DNA of 64,000 bases from Flavobacterium sinopsychrotolerans (GCF_900110375.1 NZ_FODN01000002.1:509086-573085); one strand, 5' to 3'. Shown: positions 8,678 to 18,208, numbered from the stretch's first letter. Notes: generated by a model from the letters alone, not told the origin. A program made the numbers and translations.

Positions 8678-9505
8678 ATGAAAAAAACAATCTGTATAGT
8701 ACTCTTATTCTTAGTATTTTTTTCTGCCAAAGCTGCTAAGGTTGACACCATACAAGTTTTTAGCGCTTCGATGAAAAAAAACATAAAGACCTGCGTAATA
8801 GTTCCCGATAATTATAAAAAAAACAAGAAAAAGTTTCCAGTGGTTTACCTTCTTCATGGCTATAGCGGAAATTATGCAACTTGGGTAAAAAGTTTTAAAG
8901 ACGTTTCGATACAGGTTGATAAATATGGTTTTATAGCCATTGGTGTGGACGGAAATTACTCCAGTTGGTATTTTGACAGTCCAATTGATCCCACTTTTAA
9001 ATATGAAACGTACGTAATTGATGAATTAATTCCTTTTATTGATCAAAAATACAAAACCATTGCTAATCGAGAAGGTAGAGCAATATCAGGACTTAGTATG
9101 GGTGGTCATGGAGCGCTGTATCTATCGCTCAAGCATCAAGATGTATTTGGAGCGGCAGGTAGTATGAGCGGAGGTGTTGATATTCGTCCGTTTCCTGAAA
9201 AGTGGGATATAAAAAAGCGTCTGGGTACAATAACTAAGTTCCCTGAAAATTGGGACAAAAACACAGTTGTTAATATGCTTGGGTTATTAGAAAGCAACAA
9301 TCTAAAACTTATTATTGATTGTGGTGTTGATGATTTTTTTATTGATGTAAACAGGGAACTTCATACAAAGATGCTTGCTTTAAAAATAAATCATGATTAT
9401 ATAGAACGTCCAGGAAAACACAATATTGAATATTGGGAAAACGCTTTAAAGTTTCAAATGCTATTTTTTTATAACTATTTTAACGATACGGTAAAAACAA
9501 ACTAA
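8678..9505 (+). CDS. Secreted esterase of the esterase D/FrmB type
   Basis: An alpha/beta-hydrolase of the putative esterase family (PF00756), 275 residues from ATG 8678. The frame opens at 8600, but only the start at 8678 gives a clean signal peptide (KKTICIVLLFLVFFSAKA). The fold's marks are VVYLLHGYSGN (55-65), the nucleophile S140 in GLSMGGHG, an acid at D213 or D217 in IDCGVDDFF, and H247 in PGKHNIEYW. Secreted relatives in Bacteroidota often deacylate glycans. Here it opens a run of exported enzymes, eleven bases before the next gene. The substrate is unknown; an acyl group on amino-sugar glycans is a guess from context. Confidence 0.85.
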   Translation: MKKTICIVLLFLVFFSAKAAKVDTIQVFSASMKKNIKTCVIVPDNYKKNKKKFPVVYLLHGYSGNYATWVKSFKDVSIQVDKYGFIAIGVDGNYSSWYFDSPIDPTFKYETYVIDELIPFIDQKYKTIANREGRAISGLSMGGHGALYLSLKHQDVFGAAGSMSGGVDIRPFPEKWDIKKRLGTITKFPENWDKNTVVNMLGLLESNNLKLIIDCGVDDFFIDVNRELHTKMLALKINHDYIERPGKHNIEYWENALKFQMLFFYNYFNDTVKTN

Positions 9506-9515
9506 ATAAGTACTC

Positions 9516-11354
9516 ATGAAATATCTATATTCCAAAATATTATTGATTTTCATAATCGCATCTGGATTTTCTCAAAAAATAGAAAAATCTGGAAATATCA
9601 AGTTTGTACAACTTACTGATTTGCATGTTTCTGTGGGGAACGAAAATGATTTTTTGTTGCAAAATATTGTAAAAGAAATCAATAATTCGGATCATGAATT
9701 TATTGTAGTAACTGGGGATTTGACTAATCGTGGTGCTGATGATGAACTAAAACAGGTTCATTCCATTCTTGCAAATTTAAAAATCCCATATTATGTAATT
9801 TCTGGAAATCACGAGACGAATTGGAGCGAAAGCGCTGGTTTGACGTATAAAAAACTATGGGGTAACGATAGATTTGTTTTCTCAAAAGGTGAGTATCTTT
9901 TTATAGGATTTCCGTGTGGGCCTTACATGAAAATGGGAGATGGTTTTGTAAAGCATGAAGATGTACTTTGGCTCGATAAAACATTAAAAGACAGCCTTAC
10001 AAATAGCAATAAAAAAGTCTTGAATTTTGCACATTACCCATTGGACAATAGTGTCAGTAATTATAAAGAGGTACTTTCTGTTTTAGAAAAACACCCTACT
10101 GTTGCTAGTTTTTGTGGTCATGGGCACACGTTGAAAAAATATGATTTCTCTGGTTTGAGCGGTATTATGGGAGCATCTATTACTTCGCGTGATGGAAAGA
10201 CAAAAAGTTATAATGAGGTTATCATAAGTAACGATAGTATTAGTATTTATCAAAAAGAAATAGAAAAACCAAGTGTTTTTAAATTTTCAGTTCCATCTAA
10301 ACCTTCAAAAATTGAAATTATAAATGATAATTTAAGAACTGATTTCCCTCCTTTTATAAAAGATATTGCGTCAATTTATAATGTTCCCTATTTTGATAAA
10401 AAGAATGTTTATTTTACTAATTCTATTGGGGAGATACAATCAGTTAATTTAAAAAAGAAGACCTTAAATTGGAAAATAGAAACAGTGAATTCAATTTATT
10501 TTTCACCAATAATTGTAAAGAATACCCTTGTTATTGGAACAATAGAAGGAAATTTGCTAGGATTTAATAAAGATTCGGGCAAGCAAAAATGGAAGATTCC
10601 TGTAGGTGGAGTTTTGGTAGGTTCGCCAATTGTCGAAAACAATACACTTTATACAGCGAGTTCTACAGCGTTTATTTGCATCGATGCCGGTAGTGGACAA
10701 GTTATTTGGCAAAATAAATTGCCGTTGTCATATTCACAAGGAACCCCTTTGATAGAAGGCGATAAAATTATTTTTGGAACATGGGACACCAATCTTTATT
10801 GCTTGGATAAAAATACGGGAGAACTTATTTGGAAGTGGAATAACGGTAATGATAAGCAAGTCTTGTATTCGGCTGGAAACGTAAATGTAGTTTCATCAAA
10901 GAGCAGACTTTATTTTGTTACTCCCGAACGGTTCTTGACAATTTTAGAAATAGTAACGGGTAAAACACTTTTGAGAACCTCTAAATGGAAAGTCAGAGAA
11001 TCCATGGGGAAAAGTCAGGACGGAAAGTGGTTTTATGCTAAAACAATGAATGGGGAACTTTTGAGATTGCCCCTTAATGATGAGTTAGAATTGACCGAAG
11101 AAAATTTGATTAACCAAAGTAAGCTTTTGGATTTAAAACTTGGATATGAACATAATCCTGCAGCAATATTAGAAAATAACGGCAAGATATATATTGGAAG
11201 TCGAAAAGGGGAGGTTGTTATTGTTGATTCTGAAAAATTTCAGGTTATAAAAGAAATTCGTATAGGAAGTTCCAGTGTAAATGGATTTTCGGTGGATGAT
11301 AAAGGCAACGTGTGGACGTCGCTTATAGAAGGAGGAATTTATTTATTAGAGTAA
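9516..11354 (+). CDS. Secreted metallophosphoesterase fused to a PQQ-type beta-propeller
   Basis: A two-domain exported protein of 612 residues. The signal peptide is about residues 1-19. Residues 27-260 are a calcineurin-like phosphoesterase with all metal-binding motifs: D35-L-H37, GD (67-68) in TGDLTNRG, GNHE (97-100), H173 and GHGH (201-204). Residues about 310-612 hold PQQ-like repeats (SGKQKWKIP, SGQVIWQNKL, TGELIWKW), as in BamB-type propellers. It probably removes a phosphate in the periplasm, with the propeller binding a partner or ligand. It is co-oriented with the esterase upstream and the glycosidase downstream, which suggests removal of decorations from a glycan or glycerophosphate. 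The substrate is unknown. Confidence 0.85.
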   Translation: MKYLYSKILLIFIIASGFSQKIEKSGNIKFVQLTDLHVSVGNENDFLLQNIVKEINNSDHEFIVVTGDLTNRGADDELKQVHSILANLKIPYYVISGNHETNWSESAGLTYKKLWGNDRFVFSKGEYLFIGFPCGPYMKMGDGFVKHEDVLWLDKTLKDSLTNSNKKVLNFAHYPLDNSVSNYKEVLSVLEKHPTVASFCGHGHTLKKYDFSGLSGIMGASITSRDGKTKSYNEVIISNDSISIYQKEIEKPSVFKFSVPSKPSKIEIINDNLRTDFPPFIKDIASIYNVPYFDKKNVYFTNSIGEIQSVNLKKKTLNWKIETVNSIYFSPIIVKNTLVIGTIEGNLLGFNKDSGKQKWKIPVGGVLVGSPIVENNTLYTASSTAFICIDAGSGQVIWQNKLPLSYSQGTPLIEGDKIIFGTWDTNLYCLDKNTGELIWKWNNGNDKQVLYSAGNVNVVSSKSRLYFVTPERFLTILEIVTGKTLLRTSKWKVRESMGKSQDGKWFYAKTMNGELLRLPLNDELELTEENLINQSKLLDLKLGYEHNPAAILENNGKIYIGSRKGEVVIVDSEKFQVIKEIRIGSSSVNGFSVDDKGNVWTSLIEGGIYLLE

Positions 11355-11433
11355 TTTGGTAGTATATTTTAATAGATAGAAACCTAGCTTAAAAAGTGTG
11401 AAAAAGACGAAAATCCTGTTTTTATATGTCAAA

Positions 11434-11465
11434 TTGTTTTTTAGTCACAGTTTATGATAATTTTA
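11434..11465 (+). promoter_or_regulatory. Candidate promoter of the glycosidase operon
   Basis: TTG (11434-11436) is followed after 21 bases by TAATTTTA (11458-11465), one mismatch from TAnnTTTG. The ATG lies 30 bases downstream at 11496. It sits in the only sizeable gap (141 bases) inside the 8678-17998 run of genes. Confidence 0.4.
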
Positions 11466-11495
11466 AAGAGTATTAAATAACCAAAAATAGTATTT

Positions 11496-12977
11496 ATGAA
11501 TAGTGTAAAAATTTTAATTCTATTGTTATTGTTTCAAACGAATCTTTTTAGCCAGCAATCGCCAAAAAGAGAAATGCGGGCAGTTTGGATATCTACCGTA
11601 GACAATATGGATTGGCCTTCAAAACAAGGCTTATCAGACCAAGAAATGAAGGATGAGATGATAACGCTTTTGGATAATATGCGGTCTTATAATTTGAACA
11701 CCGTAATTTTTCAAATCCGTCCTACTGCCGATGCCTATTACAAATCGACTAAAGAACCTGCATCACATTGGATCACCGGAATTCAGGGAGTTGCTCCTAG
11801 TTTTGACCCGCTCCAATTAATGATTGATGAAGCCGGAAAAAGAGGAATGAATGTTCATGTTTGGCTCAATCCTTATCGTGTACAAAAAGATACGACCAAA
11901 GAAGTGCTTGCAAAAACACATTTGTATTTTAAGCAACCAGAGCTATTTGTTACGTATGGAAAAACCAGATATTTTAACCCTGGTTATAAAGAAACTAGGA
12001 ATTTTGTTTCATCTGTAGTGGGCGAAATAGTTCGAAATTATGACATTCAGGCGATACACATGGACGATTATTTTTATCCTTATAAAATTACAGGACAAGA
12101 ATTTCCCGACCAAATAGCGTTTGACAAAGAACCACGCCAATTTAAAGACAAAGAGGAGTGGAGAAGAGACAATGTCGATTTGATAATCAAACAAATAAGA
12201 GACACCATAATTGCAAATAAACCAGAGGTCGAATTTGGAATTTCACCTTTTGGAGTGTGGCGAAATAAATCTAAGGATTCGGAAGGTTCAAATACTGTGG
12301 CAGGAGTTACAAATTATGATGATTTGTATGCTAATATTTTGAAATGGCAAAAAGAAAACTGGATAGACTATGTAACTCCACAACTGTATTGGCATATTGG
12401 TTTTGACAGAGCCAATTTTGAAGTTTTGGCAAAATGGTGGGCAACACATAAATACGGAGCAAATGTTTATGTTGGTCATGGTGATTATAAGATTTCGAAA
12501 ACCGCTAAAGAAGTAGAATGGAGGAGTCCGGACCAAATTGTCAAGCAAATAGAAATGATACGGTCCTTACCTTTAATAGACGGTTCTATGCATTTTACAG
12601 CTTCTACTTTATTAAAAAAAGGAGATACGCTTAGAAAACCTCTTATTGGAAAACAATATAAATATATCGCATTAACACCTGAAGCAAATAGAATTACAAG
12701 GATAACACCACAGCCGCCAATAAACGCTTTAATTACCCAAAAAGGAGACAAAGCATATCTGACCTGGAAGGCAAGATTGAACAATAAGAAATTCGTGATT
12801 TATAGATTTACTAAAGGAAAAATAACTGATTTTTCCAATTCTGAGAATATTTATTATGTAACAACAGCTAAAACATTTGAAGTGACCGATGCTAATTTTA
12901 AGAATTACACTTATGCCATTACAGCTTTGAGTCAAACACAAACCGAAAGCATCCCAATAGAATTTATAACAAAATAA
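11496..12977 (+). CDS. GHL10 (DUF187) family glycosidase, DigH-like, secreted
   Basis: An exported glycoside hydrolase-like protein of 493 residues with a signal peptide ending FSQ. Residues about 22-330 are the GHL10/DUF187 domain: REMRAVWISTVDNMDWPSK, VIFQIRPTADAYY, VHVWLNPYRV and HMDDYFYP are typical. The last 85 residues look like a fibronectin III-type domain (AYLTWKARLNNKKFVIYRF). The family includes E. coli DigH (YddW), which cuts peptide-free peptidoglycan glycan strands. With the GH20, beta-lactamase-like and NamZ genes downstream, this points to peptidoglycan glycan breakdown. The gap to the GH20 gene is 13 bases, so they are co-transcribed. The family is sure; the substrate is by analogy. 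Confidence 0.88.
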   Translation: MNSVKILILLLLFQTNLFSQQSPKREMRAVWISTVDNMDWPSKQGLSDQEMKDEMITLLDNMRSYNLNTVIFQIRPTADAYYKSTKEPASHWITGIQGVAPSFDPLQLMIDEAGKRGMNVHVWLNPYRVQKDTTKEVLAKTHLYFKQPELFVTYGKTRYFNPGYKETRNFVSSVVGEIVRNYDIQAIHMDDYFYPYKITGQEFPDQIAFDKEPRQFKDKEEWRRDNVDLIIKQIRDTIIANKPEVEFGISPFGVWRNKSKDSEGSNTVAGVTNYDDLYANILKWQKENWIDYVTPQLYWHIGFDRANFEVLAKWWATHKYGANVYVGHGDYKISKTAKEVEWRSPDQIVKQIEMIRSLPLIDGSMHFTASTLLKKGDTLRKPLIGKQYKYIALTPEANRITRITPQPPINALITQKGDKAYLTWKARLNNKKFVIYRFTKGKITDFSNSENIYYVTTAKTFEVTDANFKNYTYAITALSQTQTESIPIEFITK

Positions 12978-12990
12978 TAAAGATAAAAAG

Positions 12991-15495
12991 ATGAAAAAAA
13001 GTATACTACTACTTGCAGTTTTCTTGATTTCCTTGAATGCGTTACAAGCTCAGAAACTGGATATAATTCCAAAGCCCGTAAAAATAGAACAAAAAGAAGA
13101 AGTGTTTGTAATTCCTTCATCGGTGCAAATTATTGTTGATAAAAAATTACAGAAAAGTACCGATTATATAGGAAGCAATTTTTTAAAAAATACAGGTATT
13201 GTTCCGATACTCTCTATTGGAAACAAGCATAAAAAAAATGCAATATTATTTCTGGTAGATGAAAAAATAGATCTTCCAAATGATGGTTATGAATTGATTG
13301 TAACTAAAAAAGGAGTTCGTGTAAAAGGGAAATCTCCAAACGGAGTTCTGAATGGTTTTCAAACCTTATTACAAATCTGCTCCGCAAAAGAGGTGCAAAA
13401 AGGAACAATTCCAGTCGTGAAAATAGAAGATTATCCTCGTTTTGAATGGCGAGGAATGATGCTTGACGTTTCAAGACAGTTTTTTGATAAACAAACGGTC
13501 AAAAATTATATTGACTGGCTGGCAGCACATAAAATGAATATTTTTCATTGGCATCTTACAGATGATAATGGTTGGAGAGCCGAAATCAAATCAATGCCAG
13601 ATTTGACTTTAAAAGGAGCTTGGAGAGGCCCAGGAGAAGTATTGTTACCATCATACGGTTCCGGAAATAAGCGGTATGGTGGTTATTATACTCAAGACGA
13701 CATCAAAGAAGTGGTGGCCTATGCCTCAGATCGTGGAGTTTCTATTATGCCCGAAATTGAAATCCCGGGACATTCTCGTGCAGTAACGGCCGCTTATCCA
13801 GAAATTGGTTGTGTTACAACTCAGGAAACAAAAAGTGTTCAAGGAGAAGTAAAAAATGTATGGTGTGTAGGTCGTGAAGAAAATTATCAAATTTTAGATT
13901 CTATTATTAGAGAGTTTACGGAAATGTTTCCTTTTGAATACATCCATGTTGCAGGAGACGAGGTTAATAGAGCTAATTGGGAACAATGCGCAAAATGTAA
14001 AGCTTTGATGGAAAAAGAAGGGTATACAGATACTTTTCAACTTCAGAATTATTTCTTTAAGCGTGTTGAAAAAATCGTAGAAAAATACAACAGAAAAACT
14101 GCGGGTTGGAACGAAATACTTAAAGGAGGAGAGATGAATCCAAATATAGAAATTTTTGCATGGCAAGGCATAGGTTACGGAATAGAATCTGCTAAAAAAG
14201 GACATCCAACAGTTATGATTCCTGGGCAATATACTTATTTTGATATGGCACAATCTGAAAATGAACGTGGTCATCGCTGGGCTGCCATTACAGATACAAA
14301 AAGAGTTTATTCGTTTGAACCCATTCCTGAAAACGATCTAACATCCGAGCAGCAAAAATTGATAAAAGGAGTTCAAGGTGCTTTATGGAGCGAGTATCTT
14401 GACCGTCCAACACGATTTATGGAATACCAAAGTTATCCAAGAATTAGTGCCTTATCAGAAATTGCTTGGTCTAAAAAAGAAGATAAAAACTGGGATGATT
14501 TTTATGGAAGATTAACAAATAGTCATTTACAGCGTTTGGTTAATATGGGAATTGCTTTCAGGGATTTTCCACCTTCCGCAACTTATAAAAGCGGGATCAT
14601 TACAGTGACACAGCCTTATGAAGGGGCTGTTGTACGCTATGATGCGCAAGGAAATGAACCTACAATACTATCGCCTTTATATACAAACCCAATTCAAACA
14701 AAGAGTTACGAGCAATACCGATTCCGTACTTTTTTTAATGAAGATTCAGCAAGTCCTGCTGTAAAAGTAGAGAAACTACCAGTTGCAAGTTGGAATACAT
14801 CTCAAGTTGAAACGTTGACTATTTCGGAGAATATTTCCGAAAATGTTGATAAAAATGGGATTTGGTACCTAACTTTTAATCCTACAACTGATGCAGCCAC
14901 TAGTGGGATCGTTAGAACAGTTTCACTTTTTGAAAATGATAAATTGATACAAACATATCCAGAAGAAAAAACACTGAAATCAAAACCACGCCTGCGGTTT
15001 TTGATTGAAAATTACAACGAAAAAAATAACTATCGTTTGGATTTTATTGTTGATAATAAAGAAGCAAAAGAATCTTCTGCTAAGGTAAATTTCAATTGTT
15101 CACCGTATCAGGAACCTGAAGTGAAAGTTACCTCATCGATGGCTGAAAACCCTAAATTTCCACTTTCAAGATTAGAGGATTATAACATAGAGACTTATTT
15201 GCGTACCGATGTTCCATGTGTAAGTGGTGACTGGATTTTATACACTTTCACAAAACCTGTTGCTTCTTCTAAAATTGATGTGTTAACTGGAATTCCCCAC
15301 CACCCAAGATTTATTGTTAATGATGGTTATGTTGAATATTCATATAACGGTGTAGATTTTGAAAAAGGAGATATTTTTGATTACGGAAACGCATCAATTT
15401 ATCCAAAACAACCAGTAAAGGCAGTTAGGATCATGATCACAGGGACAAACAACGAATCTCTTATGGCTGCCCAAGATTTGAGAATTAATCCTTAA
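12991..15495 (+). CDS. GH20 beta-N-acetylhexosaminidase, secreted
   Basis: An 834-residue exohexosaminidase that releases terminal GlcNAc or GalNAc. The signal peptide ends at about residue 20 (LNALQA). The GH20b-type domain comes first (DIIPKPVKIE). The catalytic barrel from about 150 shows FEWRGMMLDVSR, HWHLTDDNGW, EIEIPGHSRA and the catalytic pair D323-E324 in HVAGDEVNRANW. Residues after about 500 hold accessory beta domains; the last part (RLEDYNIETYLRT to the end) resembles an F5/8 discoidin-like carbohydrate-binding fold. It lies between the GHL10 glycosidase and the beta-lactamase-like lipoprotein, five bases from the latter. In B. subtilis the equivalent place is held by NagZ (GH3), so GH20 would be a substitution. 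Confidence 0.95.
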   Translation: MKKSILLLAVFLISLNALQAQKLDIIPKPVKIEQKEEVFVIPSSVQIIVDKKLQKSTDYIGSNFLKNTGIVPILSIGNKHKKNAILFLVDEKIDLPNDGYELIVTKKGVRVKGKSPNGVLNGFQTLLQICSAKEVQKGTIPVVKIEDYPRFEWRGMMLDVSRQFFDKQTVKNYIDWLAAHKMNIFHWHLTDDNGWRAEIKSMPDLTLKGAWRGPGEVLLPSYGSGNKRYGGYYTQDDIKEVVAYASDRGVSIMPEIEIPGHSRAVTAAYPEIGCVTTQETKSVQGEVKNVWCVGREENYQILDSIIREFTEMFPFEYIHVAGDEVNRANWEQCAKCKALMEKEGYTDTFQLQNYFFKRVEKIVEKYNRKTAGWNEILKGGEMNPNIEIFAWQGIGYGIESAKKGHPTVMIPGQYTYFDMAQSENERGHRWAAITDTKRVYSFEPIPENDLTSEQQKLIKGVQGALWSEYLDRPTRFMEYQSYPRISALSEIAWSKKEDKNWDDFYGRLTNSHLQRLVNMGIAFRDFPPSATYKSGIITVTQPYEGAVVRYDAQGNEPTILSPLYTNPIQTKSYEQYRFRTFFNEDSASPAVKVEKLPVASWNTSQVETLTISENISENVDKNGIWYLTFNPTTDAATSGIVRTVSLFENDKLIQTYPEEKTLKSKPRLRFLIENYNEKNNYRLDFIVDNKEAKESSAKVNFNCSPYQEPEVKVTSSMAENPKFPLSRLEDYNIETYLRTDVPCVSGDWILYTFTKPVASSKIDVLTGIPHHPRFIVNDGYVEYSYNGVDFEKGDIFDYGNASIYPKQPVKAVRIMITGTNNESLMAAQDLRINP

Positions 15496-15500
15496 AAAAA

Positions 15501-16805
15501 ATGAAAAAGATAACAGTTAGACTCACACTTGTTTTTTTGATTTCTTTGGGAATCGGTTGTCGCTCCCTAAAGAATTCAAAAAAATATTTCGATACCAAAC
15601 AAAAGGAAGTTTACATCGATTCAATGATGAATAATGCGCTGGAAAAAGGATTTTTTCCGGGAGCTCAGATTGTTGTGGGGAGTAAAGATTCTGTTTTTAT
15701 ATTAAAAAATTATGGCTATCATGACACCTCAAAAAAGCAATTAGTTAAAACAGATAACGTATATGATTTGGCTTCTATGTCTAAAGTTTTAGGAGCCACC
15801 CTTGTAGCAATGCGTTTGGTTGGAGAGGATAAAATAAATTTAGAAGATAAATTAGGAGAGGTAGTTGCTGTTTACAAAAATACGGCTATTGCCGATTTAA
15901 CCCTTTTTGAATTACTAACCCATACTAGTGGACTAAAATCTGGGATTACTTTTTATCAAAGCTTGCTGTCTACAACCGATGGGTCACCTTTGTTAAGCAA
16001 TCAACAATCGGCTGGTTATCCTAATTCATTTGATGCTATGTATGTAAATAAAAACATTGTTTACGATACAAAATACCTTGCTTTTGAACCAAAGGAGAAT
16101 TATGTTCAGATTTATAAAAATATGTGGTTAAATCCTGAGTTTTATAAAACGGTTTATGGAAGAATAGCTTTGGCTAATAACAATCCTCGCGGCAACTACT
16201 TGTATAGTGATTTGAATTTGATTCTTGTACAACAAATGATGGAGGCAAAAACTGGTATAACACTGGATCAACTGGCGAAAGAAATTTATAGCGAATTAGG
16301 CATTTCAAAAATTGGATACAATCCGTTGAAATGGACTTCTGAGGAAAATGTAATACCAACCGAAATTGACAATTTTTTTAGGAAAGATACCATTAAGGGA
16401 TTTGTACACGATGAGGCTGCTGCCATTTTAGGAGGAGTTTCTGGAAACGCAGGCTTATTTGCAAACGCAGCATCAATCTCGGTAATTTGCCAGATGTTAC
16501 TTAACAATGGGAAGTATCATGGAAAACAAATTCTAAAAGCAAAGGTTGTTGCAGCGTTTACAAAATCTCCTCTTGCCAAAAAAGGAATTTATCGAGGGCT
16601 TGGTTTTGATAAACGAAAACCAGATGCCTTTTATAAAAAAAGTGATTTTGGGCATACGGGGTATACAGGGACTTTTTTCTTTTTGAATCCCAATAACAAT
16701 AAGTTTTTGATTATTCTTACCAATCGTGTAAATCCTTCTCGAACCAACAGGCTAATGTATAAAGATGATTTTTCTTCAAAAATTTGGAAACAAATAAACA
16801 ATTAA
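15501..16805 (+). CDS. Beta-lactamase-fold serine hydrolase, lipoprotein (AmiE-like candidate)
   Basis: A class C beta-lactamase-family hydrolase (PF00144) of 434 residues. The N-terminus is a lipoprotein signal with cysteine 20 in SLGIGC, so the enzyme is anchored in a membrane facing the periplasm or cell surface. The nucleophile motif SxxK is S92-M-S-K95; the second motif is probably YSD in NYLYSDLN, and HTGYTGT replaces the KTG box. The B. subtilis MurNAc-recycling operon also has a beta-lactamase-fold protein, described as an N-acetylmuramyl-L-alanine amidase, beside NamZ and NagZ. The same pairing here makes an amidase on muropeptides more likely than a true beta-lactamase. The gene is 44 bases before NamZ. 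Confidence 0.85.
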   Translation: MKKITVRLTLVFLISLGIGCRSLKNSKKYFDTKQKEVYIDSMMNNALEKGFFPGAQIVVGSKDSVFILKNYGYHDTSKKQLVKTDNVYDLASMSKVLGATLVAMRLVGEDKINLEDKLGEVVAVYKNTAIADLTLFELLTHTSGLKSGITFYQSLLSTTDGSPLLSNQQSAGYPNSFDAMYVNKNIVYDTKYLAFEPKENYVQIYKNMWLNPEFYKTVYGRIALANNNPRGNYLYSDLNLILVQQMMEAKTGITLDQLAKEIYSELGISKIGYNPLKWTSEENVIPTEIDNFFRKDTIKGFVHDEAAAILGGVSGNAGLFANAASISVICQMLLNNGKYHGKQILKAKVVAAFTKSPLAKKGIYRGLGFDKRKPDAFYKKSDFGHTGYTGTFFFLNPNNNKFLIILTNRVNPSRTNRLMYKDDFSSKIWKQINN

Positions 16806-16849
16806 AAAAGTATAATGAGGGAGAATAAACAAATAAAAGGATTGACTCT

Positions 16850-17998
16850 ATGAAAAAACTAATATTAATTTGCGTATTAATTACAACAGTTTCTTTTGCA
16901 CAAAAAATAAAAACAGGAGCAGAGAATTATACCCAATATTTGCCTTTTTTGAAAGGTAAAAACATTGGTGTTGTAACCAATCAGACTGGTATTATTGACA
17001 ATAATACCCATTTGGTTGATTTTTTGATCGAAAAAAAAATAAAGATAAAAACCATTTTTGCTCCAGAGCACGGATTTAGGGGTACTGCCGATGCTGGGGA
17101 GCAAGTATCTGATGAAATCGATACAAAAACAGGTCTGTCGATTGTTTCCCTTTATGGAAAAAACAATAAACCAAGTCCAGAACAATTGAAAAATATTGAT
17201 GTCATGGTTTTTGATCTACAAGATGTAGGAACAAGGTTATTTACCTACGTTTCTACAATGCATAGAATAATGGAAGCGTGTGCTGAAAATAATATTCCGC
17301 TAATTATAATGGACCGCCCTAATCCAAATATTGCTATTGTGGACGGTCCGGTTTTGGATATTGCTTTTCAAAGTGGAATTGGTATGCACCGAACTCCTTT
17401 GCTTCATGGAATGACTCTAGGCGAAGAAGCTAAAATGATTAATGGAGAAAAATGGCTAAAAGATGGAATTCAATGTAAATTGACTGTTATTCCATGTCTG
17501 AACTACAACAGAAGCATGAGTTATAGTTTACCTGTTAGGCCTTCTCCTAATTTGCCCAATGATCAATCGATCAATTTATATGTTAGCCTATGTCTTTTTG
17601 AAGGTACTAATGTAAGTATGGGGCGTGGAACTGAAAAACAATTTCAAATTTATGGCTCGCCCTATTTACCAAAAAGCGATTTTGCATTTACTCCCAAACC
17701 CAATTTTGGAGACAAAGCGCCTTTGTATAATAATGTAGAATGTAATGGTGAGGATTTATCCGAAATACCCAGAATTAACAAACTGGAAATTAAATGGCTC
17801 ATTAAAGCGTATCAAACAACTGCGGATAAATCAAAATTTTTCGACAAAAGAAAGTTTTCCATACGAGCTGGAAATGAAAAATTACAACAGCAAATTGAGT
17901 TAGGAATTTCTGAAGAAGAGATTAGAAACAGCTGGAAAGAAGGTTTAGAAAGCTTCAAAAAAATAAGAAAGCAGTATCTAATTTATAAAGAAAATTAA
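16850..17998 (+). CDS. namZ: NamZ-type exo-beta-N-acetylmuramidase (DUF1343, GH171), secreted
   Basis: This 382-residue protein belongs to the DUF1343 family, whose characterised members (B. subtilis YbbC/NamZ and a Tannerella forsythia homologue) remove MurNAc from the non-reducing end of peptidoglycan glycans. A signal peptide ends at about residue 18 (VSFAQ). Family-typical segments are IGVVTNQTGI (39-48), FAPEHGFRGTADAGE (70-84, with E73 and H74), DLQDVGTRLFTYV and MDRPNP. Alternating NamZ and hexosaminidase action would reduce a peptide-free strand to GlcNAc and MurNAc. No MurQ etherase or MurNAc kinase is seen in the window. It is the last intact gene of the rightward run. Confidence 0.9.
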   Translation: MKKLILICVLITTVSFAQKIKTGAENYTQYLPFLKGKNIGVVTNQTGIIDNNTHLVDFLIEKKIKIKTIFAPEHGFRGTADAGEQVSDEIDTKTGLSIVSLYGKNNKPSPEQLKNIDVMVFDLQDVGTRLFTYVSTMHRIMEACAENNIPLIIMDRPNPNIAIVDGPVLDIAFQSGIGMHRTPLLHGMTLGEEAKMINGEKWLKDGIQCKLTVIPCLNYNRSMSYSLPVRPSPNLPNDQSINLYVSLCLFEGTNVSMGRGTEKQFQIYGSPYLPKSDFAFTPKPNFGDKAPLYNNVECNGEDLSEIPRINKLEIKWLIKAYQTTADKSKFFDKRKFSIRAGNEKLQQQIELGISEEEIRNSWKEGLESFKKIRKQYLIYKEN

Positions 17999-18010
17999 AA
18001 AGAGATGAAC

Positions 18011-18112
18011 ATGAAAAAATATTACTCCTCTTTTTATTATTCTTATTTTTATTTACCAATTTGCGCACAGGAATTTCGTTTAATTCCGCAGCCAGTGTGT
18101 AAATTGCAATGA
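18011..18112 (+). pseudogene. Broken start of a GH20-type hexosaminidase gene
   Basis: An ATG at 18011 opens a 33-codon frame ending at a TGA. One frame gives a signal-peptide-like run (ILLLFLLFLFLF); the next gives CAQEFRLIPQPV. The latter resembles the mature start of GH20 enzymes, as in QAQKLDIIPKPV of the gene at 12991. A single-base frameshift joins the two halves. The rest of the gene is gone, replaced by a long hairpin and an IS21-like fragment. It looks like the scar of a second hexosaminidase gene lost at the operon's end. Confidence 0.5.
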
Positions 18113-18142
18113 TATTGACCACCCAATTCCAATTCAAAATGA

Positions 18143-18203
18143 CCACCTCCATTGAAATAATTAATAAAAAAGTAGTTTTTATTAATTATTTCAATGGAGG
18201 TGG
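18143..18203. repeat. Perfect 28-bp inverted repeat with 5-base loop
   Basis: Arms at 18143-18170 and 18176-18203 pair without mismatch around the loop AGTAG. The arms start with CCACCTCC and are otherwise AT-rich. A short T-run follows on the right. It could end transcription of the rightward operon, but the stem is unusually long for an intrinsic terminator and it touches transposase debris. A decayed palindromic mobile element is therefore also possible. Confidence 0.75.
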
Positions 18204-18208
18204 ATTTT

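Noticed and set aside
15501..16805. Antibiotic-resistance beta-lactamase
   Set aside because: The KTG box is replaced by HTG, it is a lipoprotein in a NamZ/GH20 operon, and family members there act on muropeptides.
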